Of a DNA stretch of 60,578 nucleotides, positions 29,458 to 36,623 are shown in pieces. This DNA comes from Escherichia albertii NBRC 107761 = DSM 17582 (GTDB lineage Bacteria > Pseudomonadota > Gammaproteobacteria > Enterobacterales > Enterobacteriaceae). The translations under genes were made by a program, and so were the position numbers. The stretch covers positions 1 through 60,578 of the forward strand of contig NZ_BBMY01000013.1 in the NCBI RefSeq assembly GCF_000759775.1, written 5' to 3'. The notes beneath the pieces are model-generated. The model did no database searches. It saw only the letters and a program-made list of their open reading frames with translations, and had not been told where the DNA came from. Numbering within the stretch: position 1 is the first letter of the stretch; the number at the start of each line of letters is the position of its first letter.

Positions 29458-30108
29458 ATCCCGGATTTACGTAGACCCATCTTATTCTCGCTATGCCGCT
29501 TTCCACAGACAGAACCCGAAACTCTTGCCCTTTGGGAACATGTTTGCCGTACAGAGAATGATAAAGAATTGTGTGAAGAGGCATTCATAAGATTACGCCA
29601 AAAAAAAGCTTCTTGTGCTGCAGATATTTTTCGACTCTATTTTACAATGCCAGGTGAATTACGTGATATTGCTATTAAAGATCTTCGTTTTGCCTGTAGA
29701 GATAGTGTGGTGAATATTGAGGATTATATTCATTCACTGTTAATAATGATGCCTGAGCTTGACGATGAAACTCTATCCTCAGCTGTCTTTGCTATACAAG
29801 AAACAGAATATAATAAATATGATACTTTTCTGCCACTTCTCGAAATTATCACTGATGACCGTCAGCAAACATTATTGTGGGCGATGAGCAAGGCGCCTGA
29901 TTTCAACGAAAGCCGAGGATTCGTTGAGTTGATATTACTACTGTTTACATCATCAAAGATGGAGACTGTACGAAAGGCTATTTTGCTGCTTTGTGAAATT
30001 AAAGATAATCGTATTCCACCATTGGTTGATGAAGCTGCAACTCGTTTCCCTGAACTGACCATTTTACGAGAAAACTACTATCTCAGGACATGGGGACATA
30101 AGCCATAA
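29450..30108 (+). pseudogene. Frameshifted helical-repeat-like protein of the immunity cassette
   Basis: The frame from 29458 to 30108 is open but lacks a normal start until a TTG at 29569, which gives a 179-residue protein. Frame +2 from a CTG at 29450 reads SKSRIYVDPSYSRYAAFHRQ and then leads into ETLALWEHVCRTEND in the other frame if one base is restored around 29515-29520. This suggests a protein of about 218 residues whose frame was broken by a one-base loss, and perhaps an ATG-to-CTG change at the start. The body is all-helical with repeating leucine-rich helices, reminiscent of HEAT-like immunity proteins, but I cannot name the family. A sample line (29701-29760) is only about 33% GC. 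Confidence 0.6.
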
Positions 30109-30145
30109 ATTAATGGTTCAGGAATGATCTAACGCGGAGAGAAAT

Positions 30146-30676
30146 ATGATCAGGGAACGTATTCAGCAAGCGATAAATGAAAGGTTAGTATCTGATAGCC
30201 CATTCAATGTTGTTCCTGAATCTGCAAGCCCTGCGTTTGATGGTCAGATCCCGACATTGAAAAACGGTGTCTGGCAGAAGGCCAGTCCTATGTTGCAGGC
30301 GCGTTTTGCACATTGTGGACGTTGGTTAAGCGCTACACATGGAAGCTGGCTAAGCATAAGTGATATGGAAATGCTTTGGCAGGAACACATAGAAAATACG
30401 TTTCTCAATGAAATCAAAATGAACGCTGAAGCTTCACGTGATAATTGGGATAATCATGTCTGGGGATTATTCCATTCAAATCGCTTGTCACTTTTTGCCG
30501 GTAGTGATTTCAGTTATGAAATGGTTTTTCTCCTTTGGCTTGATAGTAGCGTTGAGCCAGAAGTCTGGGTTTATGACTGCAATGGGGAATCACGTTATAA
30601 AGATTTTGATGATTATCTGAAGGCATATCTTTGTGATGACGTGAGTGCCTGTTCTCGTTCCTGGCGAGCAGAATGA
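30146..30676 (+). CDS. Second SUKH-like (SMI1/KNR4) protein
   Basis: A 176-residue soluble protein with a good ribosome site (GCGGAGAG) before the ATG. The C-terminal block SYEMVFLLWLDSSVEPEVWVYDCNGESRYKDFDDYLKAYL is typical of the SUKH fold's last strands and helix, and LSLFAGSDFS precedes it. The N-terminal half has helices with tryptophans (FAHCGRWLSATHGSWLSISD). It is probably another immunity-type protein with no toxin nearby. Its stop overlaps the next ATG by four bases (ATGA), so the two are translated together. AT-rich compared with the flanking core genes. Confidence 0.6.
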   Translation: MIRERIQQAINERLVSDSPFNVVPESASPAFDGQIPTLKNGVWQKASPMLQARFAHCGRWLSATHGSWLSISDMEMLWQEHIENTFLNEIKMNAEASRDNWDNHVWGLFHSNRLSLFAGSDFSYEMVFLLWLDSSVEPEVWVYDCNGESRYKDFDDYLKAYLCDDVSACSRSWRAE

Positions 30677-31314
30677 TGCCTGTTAATACGAATAAAAATG
30701 GTCAGTGCCGGAGTCAGTATCTCTTTGATCCACAAACCACCCGTTACCTTGGCACAGTGCAAATCCACTATACCCAGACAACATATAACGCTGCCGTTAA
30801 GTGCTATGTCCGTTATATTAAAGAGCGTTTTAAATGGTGGGCATTTGGCTTGTCGGCAATATTGCTCATACTTCCACTATGGTTGAACCCGTCTCATGAC
30901 TTAAAATTCACCGGAGTCAGCAGATTAGTGCTCATTTTCACGTTGGTCTGCCTGTGGTCAATGTTCCTGTTAATCAGCAGAAGAATTAACGATTTTAAGT
31001 CAAAAACAAAGCAAGTTACTTTTACGAAACCCGTACGTTATGAGTTTTACCTCGAGGGGATTGTTTTTTATGAATCTCATCAGCAGGGCATACTTCGCTG
31101 GGGGGATTTTTATGGTATTGACTACGAAGAAGATTATTTGTGGCTTTTTCTGCACTTACCGAAGAGTTTCTCCAGAGAAACGACGAAAGAGTTTTGCGAT
31201 ATTTTCATTCCCTCCAGCGCGATAAAAGCACAGCCTGAACTGGATGCGTTTTTTCGTGAAACACGCCATTCGCTGGATTATCTGTTTGCCCCGTTTAATT
31301 CTGACAGAAAATAA
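30673..31314 (+). CDS. Two-helix membrane protein, YcxB-like C-terminal domain
   Basis: A 213-residue protein with a cytoplasmic N-terminal stretch of about 55 residues, two membrane helices (about 56-75, WWAFGLSAILLILPLWL, and 84-104, LVLIFTLVCLWSMFLLI) and a C-terminal cytoplasmic domain. The latter, from VRYEFYLEGIVFYES to WGDFYGIDYEEDYLWLFL, resembles YcxB-type domains. Such proteins appear in operons with SUKH-like genes and could protect against a membrane-acting toxin, but this is inference. It is translationally coupled to the preceding gene and is the last gene of the cassette. Confidence 0.6.
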   Translation: MMPVNTNKNGQCRSQYLFDPQTTRYLGTVQIHYTQTTYNAAVKCYVRYIKERFKWWAFGLSAILLILPLWLNPSHDLKFTGVSRLVLIFTLVCLWSMFLLISRRINDFKSKTKQVTFTKPVRYEFYLEGIVFYESHQQGILRWGDFYGIDYEEDYLWLFLHLPKSFSRETTKEFCDIFIPSSAIKAQPELDAFFRETRHSLDYLFAPFNSDRK

Positions 31315-31347
31315 AAAATCCCCTGTATCTTGCGAAACGGGGGATTT
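31313..31347. terminator. Hairpin ending the immunity cassette and the pckA remnant
   Basis: AAATCCCC (31316-31323) and GGGGATTT (31340-31347) pair and are flanked by A and T runs, so the hairpin can stop transcription from both sides. It occupies the position that the pckA terminator has relative to intact pckA but differs in sequence, which fits its arrival together with the diverged pckA remnant. Confidence 0.7.
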
Positions 31348-31366
31348 CGTCTCTTAACTTAACCGA

Positions 31367-31497
31367 TTACAGCTTCGGACCCGCAGCTACCAGAACGGCA
31401 CCCGCTGGGGTGTCGGTGTATTCAATGTTATCGATGTGATAGATCGGATAAGAAACGCGGGTGTTCTCGGTTTTTGAACCATCGTCAAAGTCGATAG
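31367..31497 (-). pseudogene. pckA 3' remnant with internal deletion
   Basis: Minus-strand sequence at 31425-31497 matches intact pckA at 33152-33224 with about four differences (residues [20 protein letters not shown]). It then jumps in frame to the final 18 codons ([17 protein letters not shown], 31367-31423), which match 32560-32615 with about six differences. Some 530 bp of pckA are missing between the two parts. The remnant has no 5' part and is cut at 31497/31498 by the envZ repeat. The differences suggest that it came from another strain or species rather than from the resident pckA. Confidence 0.85.
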
Positions 31498-31772
31498 GTA
31501 GAAGATGACTGTCCGGGTATTGCGCCAGAACAACGTAAGCACCTTTTCCAGCCGTTTGTCCGTGGCGACAGTGCGCGCACCATTAGCGGCACGGGGTTAG
31601 GACTGGCGATTGTGCAGCGTATCGTGGACAACCATAACGGGATGCTGGAGCTTGGTACCAGTGAGCGGGGGGGCTTTCCATTCGCGCCTGGCTGCCTGTG
31701 CCGGTAACGCGAGCGCAGGGCACGACAAAAGAAGGGTAAATAAAACGGGAGGCGCAGGTGCCTCCCGTTTTT
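31498..31772 (+). pseudogene. Duplicated envZ 3' end with terminator
   Basis: This repeats 28417-28692: the last ~240 bp of envZ, including the G1 box and G2 box coding region, and the following terminator (here 31742-31771). A few changes lie in the first 20 bases, one T-to-C sits near the end, and a G-tract of seven (31667-31673) replaces eight in intact envZ, breaking the frame. The copy has no start or promoter. The antitoxin gene stop (31771-31773) abuts the terminator hairpin. Confidence 0.93.
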
Positions 31773-32067
31773 AGATTGTTTTCAATTGATTGATAATGAA
31801 AGGATTCGCTTGCAAAAGTAGGAGCAATTTTCGGGGTGCTCCGGTAGGCTGACGGCGTTTGGTTTCCCAGCTTTTGACCAGGTCATAACTTACCCCTACG
31901 GCGACAGCAAAATCTTGCTGACGTAAACCCGTTGCTTCACGGATCGCTTTTACATCGATTTCGCTAAAAGTATGGACGTGCTCTGGTTCAGGCGTTTCTT
32001 CACCCTTTTCGATGCGTACCATTTCTTCTGCGCTGGCAAGAAGATCAGCAAATAATTCATCTTTCAT
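31771..32067 (-). CDS. HigA/NadS-like antitoxin (XRE helix-turn-helix)
   Basis: A 98-residue protein. An acidic N-terminal half (EEMVRIEKGEETPEPEHVHTF) is followed by an XRE-type helix-turn-helix (about residues 40-80, DVKAIREATGLRQQDFAVAV onward, with the WETKRRQPTG segment). This is the usual layout of antitoxins paired with RelE/HigB-like toxins encoded just upstream. It should bind its toxin and repress the shared promoter. The gap to the toxin gene is 58 bp. The stop codon lies at the edge of the duplicated envZ terminator, which ends the transcript. Confidence 0.85.
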   Translation of the reverse strand: MKDELFADLLASAEEMVRIEKGEETPEPEHVHTFSEIDVKAIREATGLRQQDFAVAVGVSYDLVKSWETKRRQPTGAPRKLLLLLQANPFIINQLKTI

Positions 32068-32125
32068 CTGTTTTCAATGCCTCCGTTGGCATTTCGGCCA
32101 TGGTGGAATTTGTGGAGCTTCAACA

Positions 32126-32443
32126 TTAAAGCAGCTTCTCGGACAATAGTTTCAATGCCTTTCTTTGTTCTTCTGTTAAATCATCCTGTTCATTTTTAGG
32201 ATAAATCAACGCCAGATAAATTCGGCCATTGCGTGTCACATTGTAATAAATTATCCGAATACCACCCCGTTTCCCCATTCCAGAACGGTTCCAGCGAATT
32301 TTTCTGAAACTGCCTGTGCCCGCGATAATGTCACCGGCAGTGGGATCTTGAATGAGTAGTTCCTGAAAAGCCCGGAACTCATCATCAGGTAGCAATAACT
32401 GGCGGCGTTTGCTAAATCCTTGTAGTTCAATAAAGGTGAACAT
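32126..32443 (-). CDS. RelE/HigB-family toxin
   Basis: A 105-residue basic protein of the RelE/ParE superfamily (HigB-like group). The core GTGSFRKIRWNRSGMGKRGGI and IRIIYYNVTRNGRIYLALIY (about residues 42-82), and the C-terminal KNEQDDLTEEQRKALKLL helix, are typical. Members cleave mRNA, usually on the ribosome. The toxin gene precedes the antitoxin gene, as in higBA. A palindromic operator lies 33 bp upstream. The pair sits between the envZ repeat and the pckA terminator, so it forms a cassette of its own. Complete and probably functional by sequence; activity is not shown. Confidence 0.85.
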   Translation of the reverse strand: MFTFIELQGFSKRRQLLLPDDEFRAFQELLIQDPTAGDIIAGTGSFRKIRWNRSGMGKRGGIRIIYYNVTRNGRIYLALIYPKNEQDDLTEEQRKALKLLSEKLL

Positions 32444-32475
32444 AATGCATCCTGCGGTCTATTGATAATTATAAG

Positions 32476-32488
32476 TGTACCGTGTACA
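32476..32488 (-). promoter_or_regulatory. Palindromic operator and promoter of the toxin-antitoxin pair
   Basis: TGTAC-CGT-GTACA is a perfect 5-bp inverted repeat. On the minus strand a TATAAT -10 element lies at 32473-32468, directly downstream, so a repressor bound at the palindrome would block the promoter. This fits autoregulation by the XRE antitoxin. The -35 (TACCAA) is poor. Confidence 0.65.
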
Positions 32489-32507
32489 TATTGGTAGCTA
32501 ATTAGAT

Positions 32508-32540
32508 ATAAAAAAACCCCTTATCCGTTTGGATAAGGGG
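32508..32540 (-). terminator. Rho-independent terminator of pckA
   Basis: CCCCTTATCC and GGATAAGGGG form a perfect 10-bp stem with a GTTT loop (32517-32540), followed on the minus strand by a run of T. It lies 20 bp past the pckA stop. Confidence 0.93.
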
Positions 32541-32559
32541 TCAATGAGATATCAGCTGA

Positions 32560-34182
32560 TTACAGCTTAGGACCAGCCGCTACCAGCGCGGCACCCGCAG
32601 GGGTGTCGGTGTATTTATCGAAGTTGTCGATAAACAGTTTCGCCAGCGTTTCGGCTTTTTCCTGCCACTGTTCCGGGGAAGCGTAGGTGTTACGCGGATC
32701 GAGGATCTTCGTGTCTACGCCCGGCAGTTCGGTTGGGATCGCCAGGTTAAACATCGGCAGAGTGAAAGTTTCTGCATTATCCAGCGAACCGTTGAGGATG
32801 GCGTCGATAATGGCGCGGGTATCTTTAATCGAAATACGTTTGCCAGTGCCGTTCCAGCCAGTGTTCACCAGATACGCCTGCGCGCCTGCGGCCTGCATAC
32901 GTTTGACCAGTGCTTCTGCGTACTGAGTCGGGTGCAGCGACAGGAATGCCGCGCCGAAACAGGCAGAGAAAGTTGGCGTTGGTTCGGTGATACCGCGTTC
33001 GGTGCCAGCCAGTTTGGCGGTGAAGCCAGAGAGGAAGTGGTACTGGGTTTGATCGGCGGTCAGGCGAGAAACCGGCGGCAGTACGCCAAAAGCATCGGCC
33101 GTCAGGAAGATAACTTTAGTTGCGTGGCCTGCTTTGGAAACGGGCTTAACGATGTTATCGATATGGTAGATCGGATAAGAAACGCGGGTGTTCTCGGTTT
33201 TTGAACCATCATCAAAGTCGATAGTGCCATCTTCGCGTACGGTGACGTTTTCCAGCAGCGCATCGCGGCGGATAGCGTTGTAAATTTCAGGCTCCGCTTC
33301 TTTCGACAGTTTGATGGTTTTCGCGTAGCAGCCGCCTTCGAAGTTAAACACGCCGTCGTCATCCCAGCCGTGCTCGTCATCGCCAATCAGGCGGCGTTTC
33401 GGGTCGGTGGAAAGGGTGGTTTTACCAGTGCCGGAAAGACCGAAGAATACCGCAACATCACCTTTCTCGCCAACGTTGGCGGAGCAGTGCATGGAGGCAA
33501 TACCTTTCAGCGGCAGCAGGTAGTTCATCATTGAGAACATCCCTTTCTTCATTTCCCCGCCGTACCAGGTGCCGCCAATCAATTGCATACGTTCGGTCAG
33601 GTTAAATGCCACGAAGTTTTCAGAGTTCAGGCCCTGCTCTTTCCACTGTGGGTTGGTGCATTTTGCACCGTTCATGACGATAAAGTCAGGTTTGAACCCT
33701 TCCAGCTCTTCATCGCTCGGGCGAATAAACATGTTTTTGACGAAATGCGCCTGCCAGGCCACTTCAGTAATAAAACGAACGGAAAGACGAGTATCCGGGT
33801 TAGCGCCACAGAAGGCATCTACAACGAACAGACGTTTGCCGGAAAGCTGTTTGGTCACCAGACCTTTCAGATGCTGCCAGGTTTCAGGGGAGAGAGGTTT
33901 GTTGTCGTTCTTACCTTTGCCTTTGTCGGCCCACCAGAAAGTATCACGAGTGGTATCGTCACGAACGATATATTTATCTTTTGGTGAACGACCCGTGAAG
34001 ATCCCAGTATCAACAGCAACAGCACCCAGATTAGTTAACACCCCGCGCTCATAACCGGTCAGGCTCGGGTCCAGCTCCTCCTGATACAGTAGATCGTAGC
34101 TTGGGTTGTAAACGATATCATGTACGTCACTGATACCATAAGCCTCGAGTTCTTGCGGGGTCAAACCATTGTTAACGCGCAT
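32560..34182 (-). CDS. pckA: Phosphoenolpyruvate carboxykinase (ATP)
   Basis: A 540-residue enzyme that makes phosphoenolpyruvate and CO2 from oxaloacetate and ATP, the main entry to gluconeogenesis. The ATP-binding kinase-1a motif [11 protein letters not shown] (near residue 250), the GDDEHGWDD kinase-2 region, and the [12 protein letters not shown] and [20 protein letters not shown] segments are all present. ATG 34182 gives [11 protein letters not shown]; the frame is open 23 codons upstream but those precede the known start. It is convergent with the toxin-antitoxin cassette side, and a truncated diverged copy of its 3' end lies 1.1 kb away. Confidence 0.98.
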   Translation of the reverse strand: MRVNNGLTPQELEAYGISDVHDIVYNPSYDLLYQEELDPSLTGYERGVLTNLGAVAVDTGIFTGRSPKDKYIVRDDTTRDTFWWADKGKGKNDNKPLSPETWQHLKGLVTKQLSGKRLFVVDAFCGANPDTRLSVRFITEVAWQAHFVKNMFIRPSDEELEGFKPDFIVMNGAKCTNPQWKEQGLNSENFVAFNLTERMQLIGGTWYGGEMKKGMFSMMNYLLPLKGIASMHCSANVGEKGDVAVFFGLSGTGKTTLSTDPKRRLIGDDEHGWDDDGVFNFEGGCYAKTIKLSKEAEPEIYNAIRRDALLENVTVREDGTIDFDDGSKTENTRVSYPIYHIDNIVKPVSKAGHATKVIFLTADAFGVLPPVSRLTADQTQYHFLSGFTAKLAGTERGITEPTPTFSACFGAAFLSLHPTQYAEALVKRMQAAGAQAYLVNTGWNGTGKRISIKDTRAIIDAILNGSLDNAETFTLPMFNLAIPTELPGVDTKILDPRNTYASPEQWQEKAETLAKLFIDNFDKYTDTPAGAALVAAGPKL

Positions 34183-34575
34183 TTCACTGCTCCTTAGCCA
34201 ATATGTATTGCCTGAATAGTAAAGTCTTTTTGGGGGTGTTAACCGCGACAAGGCTCATAGATTTACGTATCTGGAGAAATTCATATTTGACAAAAAACTC
34301 CGTGATTCCTGTCACGAAACGGTTGATATTATCGCAGAAATGGCATTTTAGATGTAGAAAATGTTCTTAAAAGGTTAAAAAAAGGTATGTTTGACGGGGA
34401 TATTGTGACTGTAATCGCATTCACTAAAGAAAATCATGCAAATCAAACAGTAAACGTATCGATTCAACACGAGAAAAAAAAGCACTAAATGTGGTTTCAC
34501 ATTTTAGAATGTCTGGTGGGAATTTAGGAATGAGGTGGAGACGGCAAAGAATCTCCACCTTAAGGCTTCAGATAA
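34183..34575. other. pckA upstream region; no yhgE
   Basis: This 393-bp gap holds the pckA promoter region (AT-rich from 34200 to 34500), a hairpin past hslO, and no open reading frame of note. In K-12 the yhgE gene lies between hslO and pck; no trace of a 574-codon gene remains here. I could not assign a specific CRP or Cra site with confidence. Confidence 0.6.
34533..34560 (-). terminator. Hairpin downstream of hslO
   Basis: AGGTGGAGA and TCTCCACCT pair perfectly around a 10-base loop 15 bp past the hslO stop. The U-run is missing, so termination is probable but not certain. Confidence 0.5.
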
Positions 34576-35454
34576 TTAGTGAACTTGCGGATCTGCTGGA
34601 GACGCGTTGTTACGAAGCTCTGCAATGTCCATGGCGTTGAACAGATAGTGGTTACCGCAGTAATCACAATGCATGTCAATTTCGCCTTCTTCAGCCAGGA
34701 TGCTATCCACTTCTTCATTTGACAGCGTTTTTAGCGCGTCAGCGCAGCGCTCACGAGAACAGGTGCATTTGAACTCGACATCCTGCGGGTCGTAAACCGT
34801 TACTTCTTCTTCGTGATACAGACGCCACAAAACCTCGTTTGCCGGTAAAGTCAGCAGTTCTTCAGTTTTGATGGTTTCGGTCAGCGTTGCCAGGTGATTG
34901 AAGTCATCCTGTTGGGCATCTTGCGCTGGCATTACCTGTAACAACATACCGCCTGCAGCGGGTTTGCCGTCAACTTCGCCGGTGCGAATGAAAAGGCGTG
35001 TCGGTAGCTGTTCAGAGCGCATAAAGTAATCTTCCAGGCAGGCCGCCAGGGTATCGCCTTCCAGACCCACCACGCCCTGATAGCGTTCGCCTTCGCGCGG
35101 GGTAATCGTAATCACGACGTAACCATTCCCGACCAGTGTTTTCAGATCGGCATCTTCAGGGATCTCGCCCTGTACACGCGCCACGCCGCGCATTTGTTGG
35201 TTGTTGTTACCGTTGATTACCGCCAGATTCATCGGGCCATCGCCTTGTAACTGAACGGTGATATCACCATCAAATTTCAGGGTGGCGGTCAGCAGGCTGG
35301 TCGCAACCAGCAATTCTGCCAGCACGTTTTTCACGGGTTGCGGATAATCGTGATTCTCAAGGATCTGTTGCAGGGTTTCCGAAACGGTCACCAGTTCGCC
35401 GCGTACGGCAAAGTTTTCAAACAGATAGCGATGTAATTGGTCATGTTGCGGCAT
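34576..35454 (-). CDS. hslO: Redox-regulated chaperone Hsp33
   Basis: A 292-residue holdase activated when oxidants remove zinc from four C-terminal cysteines, here CTCSRERC (about residues 232-239) and CDYC (265-268); the first and second cysteines of each set form the known C-x-C and C-x2-C ligands. The N-terminal domain binds unfolding proteins under oxidative heat stress. The start is ATG 35454 ([11 protein letters not shown]); an ATG two codons earlier is possible. It follows hslR after 24 bp in a heat-shock operon with yrfG. Confidence 0.97.
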   Translation of the reverse strand: MPQHDQLHRYLFENFAVRGELVTVSETLQQILENHDYPQPVKNVLAELLVATSLLTATLKFDGDITVQLQGDGPMNLAVINGNNNQQMRGVARVQGEIPEDADLKTLVGNGYVVITITPREGERYQGVVGLEGDTLAACLEDYFMRSEQLPTRLFIRTGEVDGKPAAGGMLLQVMPAQDAQQDDFNHLATLTETIKTEELLTLPANEVLWRLYHEEEVTVYDPQDVEFKCTCSRERCADALKTLSNEEVDSILAEEGEIDMHCDYCGNHYLFNAMDIAELRNNASPADPQVH

Positions 35455-35478
35455 AGTCATCTCTCTTGCAGGTGACAG

Positions 35479-35880
35479 TTATTCACTGTCGCCATGTTTA
35501 AATCGTAACAGGTCGCGGCGCTCTTTTTTGTCCGGGCGTCGGTCCGGGTGCGGCATGGTTAAGGCATTAAGTTTACGTGCCAGCGCCATTTTTTCGCGTT
35601 TCTCTACACTTTCCGCAGTCTCTTCATACAGCAAGACCGCCTCGCTGGCGGGGCGACGTTGCTCAGTAATCGCCTTCACGATTACTGTTCGTTCGTCATT
35701 TCCCTGGCGCAGAGTGAGCGTGGCATTCAGATCGACGATTTTGCTCGGCTTGCTGCGTTGCCCGTTGTAATGCACCTTACCGCCTTCAATCATTTCGCGG
35801 GCCAGCGCGCGGGTTTTATAAAAACGGGCGGCCCACAGCCATTTATCCAGTCGAACCTCAACAGCAGGTTTCTCTTTCAT
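35479..35880 (-). CDS. hslR: Ribosome-associated heat shock protein Hsp15
   Basis: A 133-residue S4-domain RNA-binding protein. The S4 region is residues 9-70 (VRLDKWLWAARFYKTRALAREMIEGGKVHYNGQ-type motif), followed by a basic helical tail (EKREKMALARKLNAL, RRPDKKERRDLLRFKHG). It binds 50S subunits that still carry peptidyl-tRNA after premature dissociation and helps recycle them with RqcH-independent partners in E. coli. It lies 10 bp past yrfG and 24 bp before hslO, so all three share a transcript, known to be heat-induced. Confidence 0.96.
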   Translation of the reverse strand: MKEKPAVEVRLDKWLWAARFYKTRALAREMIEGGKVHYNGQRSKPSKIVDLNATLTLRQGNDERTVIVKAITEQRRPASEAVLLYEETAESVEKREKMALARKLNALTMPHPDRRPDKKERRDLLRFKHGDSE

Positions 35881-35890
35881 GGCGTCTCCT

Positions 35891-36559
35891 TCACATTAGC
35901 GAGGGGATCAGACGTCGGTAGTCATTCAGTGACGGATGGCGAAGATACTGTTTTTCGGCAATCCCGGAGTCGGGGTTAGTGACGCCGAGGCAGTAACGAA
36001 TTCCAAATTGTGCGGCAGCATCGAGAATGGCTTCACTGTCATCGATAAACAGCGTTCTTTCTGCCTTCAGACCCGTAGCTTCGGCCACCGCATGCCATAA
36101 CCGCTGATCCTCTTTCGGATAACCAAATGTGTGGGTGGAAAGTAATAAATCAAGGTGTGCGTCCAGACCGGTGTGCTCAAGTTTTACGGCCAGGTTATGC
36201 GGGTGAGCGTTGGTGAGCAAAATTCGCTGCTTACCGCTGGCTTTCAGAGCCTCCAGAAACGGAATGGTATCTTCACGCAATACGGCGCGCGGCCCCATCT
36301 CGGTGGTCATCGCACAAATATCCAGACCCAGTTGCTCACTCCAGTAATCAAGACAGTACCAGTTTAGCGTATGCTGCACGTCGTGATATTGCTGACGCAT
36401 ATATTCCATCGCTTCCTGTGGTGTGACGCCGTTCTGCGCCCCCCATGTTTCGGGCACCAGTTTTTGCCAGAAATAATTATCGAAGGCGAGGTCGAGTAGT
36501 GTGCCGTCCATATCCAGCAGAACGGTGTCTACGTCCTGCCAGGCAATGTTGATATGCAT
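35891..36559 (-). CDS. yrfG: HAD-family GMP/IMP nucleotidase YrfG
   Basis: A 222-residue HAD-superfamily phosphatase. Motif I VLLDMDGTLLDL (nucleophile Asp about residue 14), motif II LLTNAHPHNL, motif III KEDQRLW region and motif IV LFIDDSEAILDAA are in the right order. The K-12 enzyme dephosphorylates purine nucleotides, GMP and IMP best. ATG 36559 gives MHINIAWQDVDT; the frame extends 15 codons upstream but overlaps a poorer context. It leads the yrfG-hslR-hslO operon. The gap to igaA is 64 bp. Confidence 0.94.
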   Translation of the reverse strand: MHINIAWQDVDTVLLDMDGTLLDLAFDNYFWQKLVPETWGAQNGVTPQEAMEYMRQQYHDVQHTLNWYCLDYWSEQLGLDICAMTTEMGPRAVLREDTIPFLEALKASGKQRILLTNAHPHNLAVKLEHTGLDAHLDLLLSTHTFGYPKEDQRLWHAVAEATGLKAERTLFIDDSEAILDAAAQFGIRYCLGVTNPDSGIAEKQYLRHPSLNDYRRLIPSLM

Positions 36560-36623
36560 GGGGGAAATCTCCAGAGTGAAGCAATTTGCGCGACAGAGTA
36601 GCATAACCTGCCGCGCAAACGTG

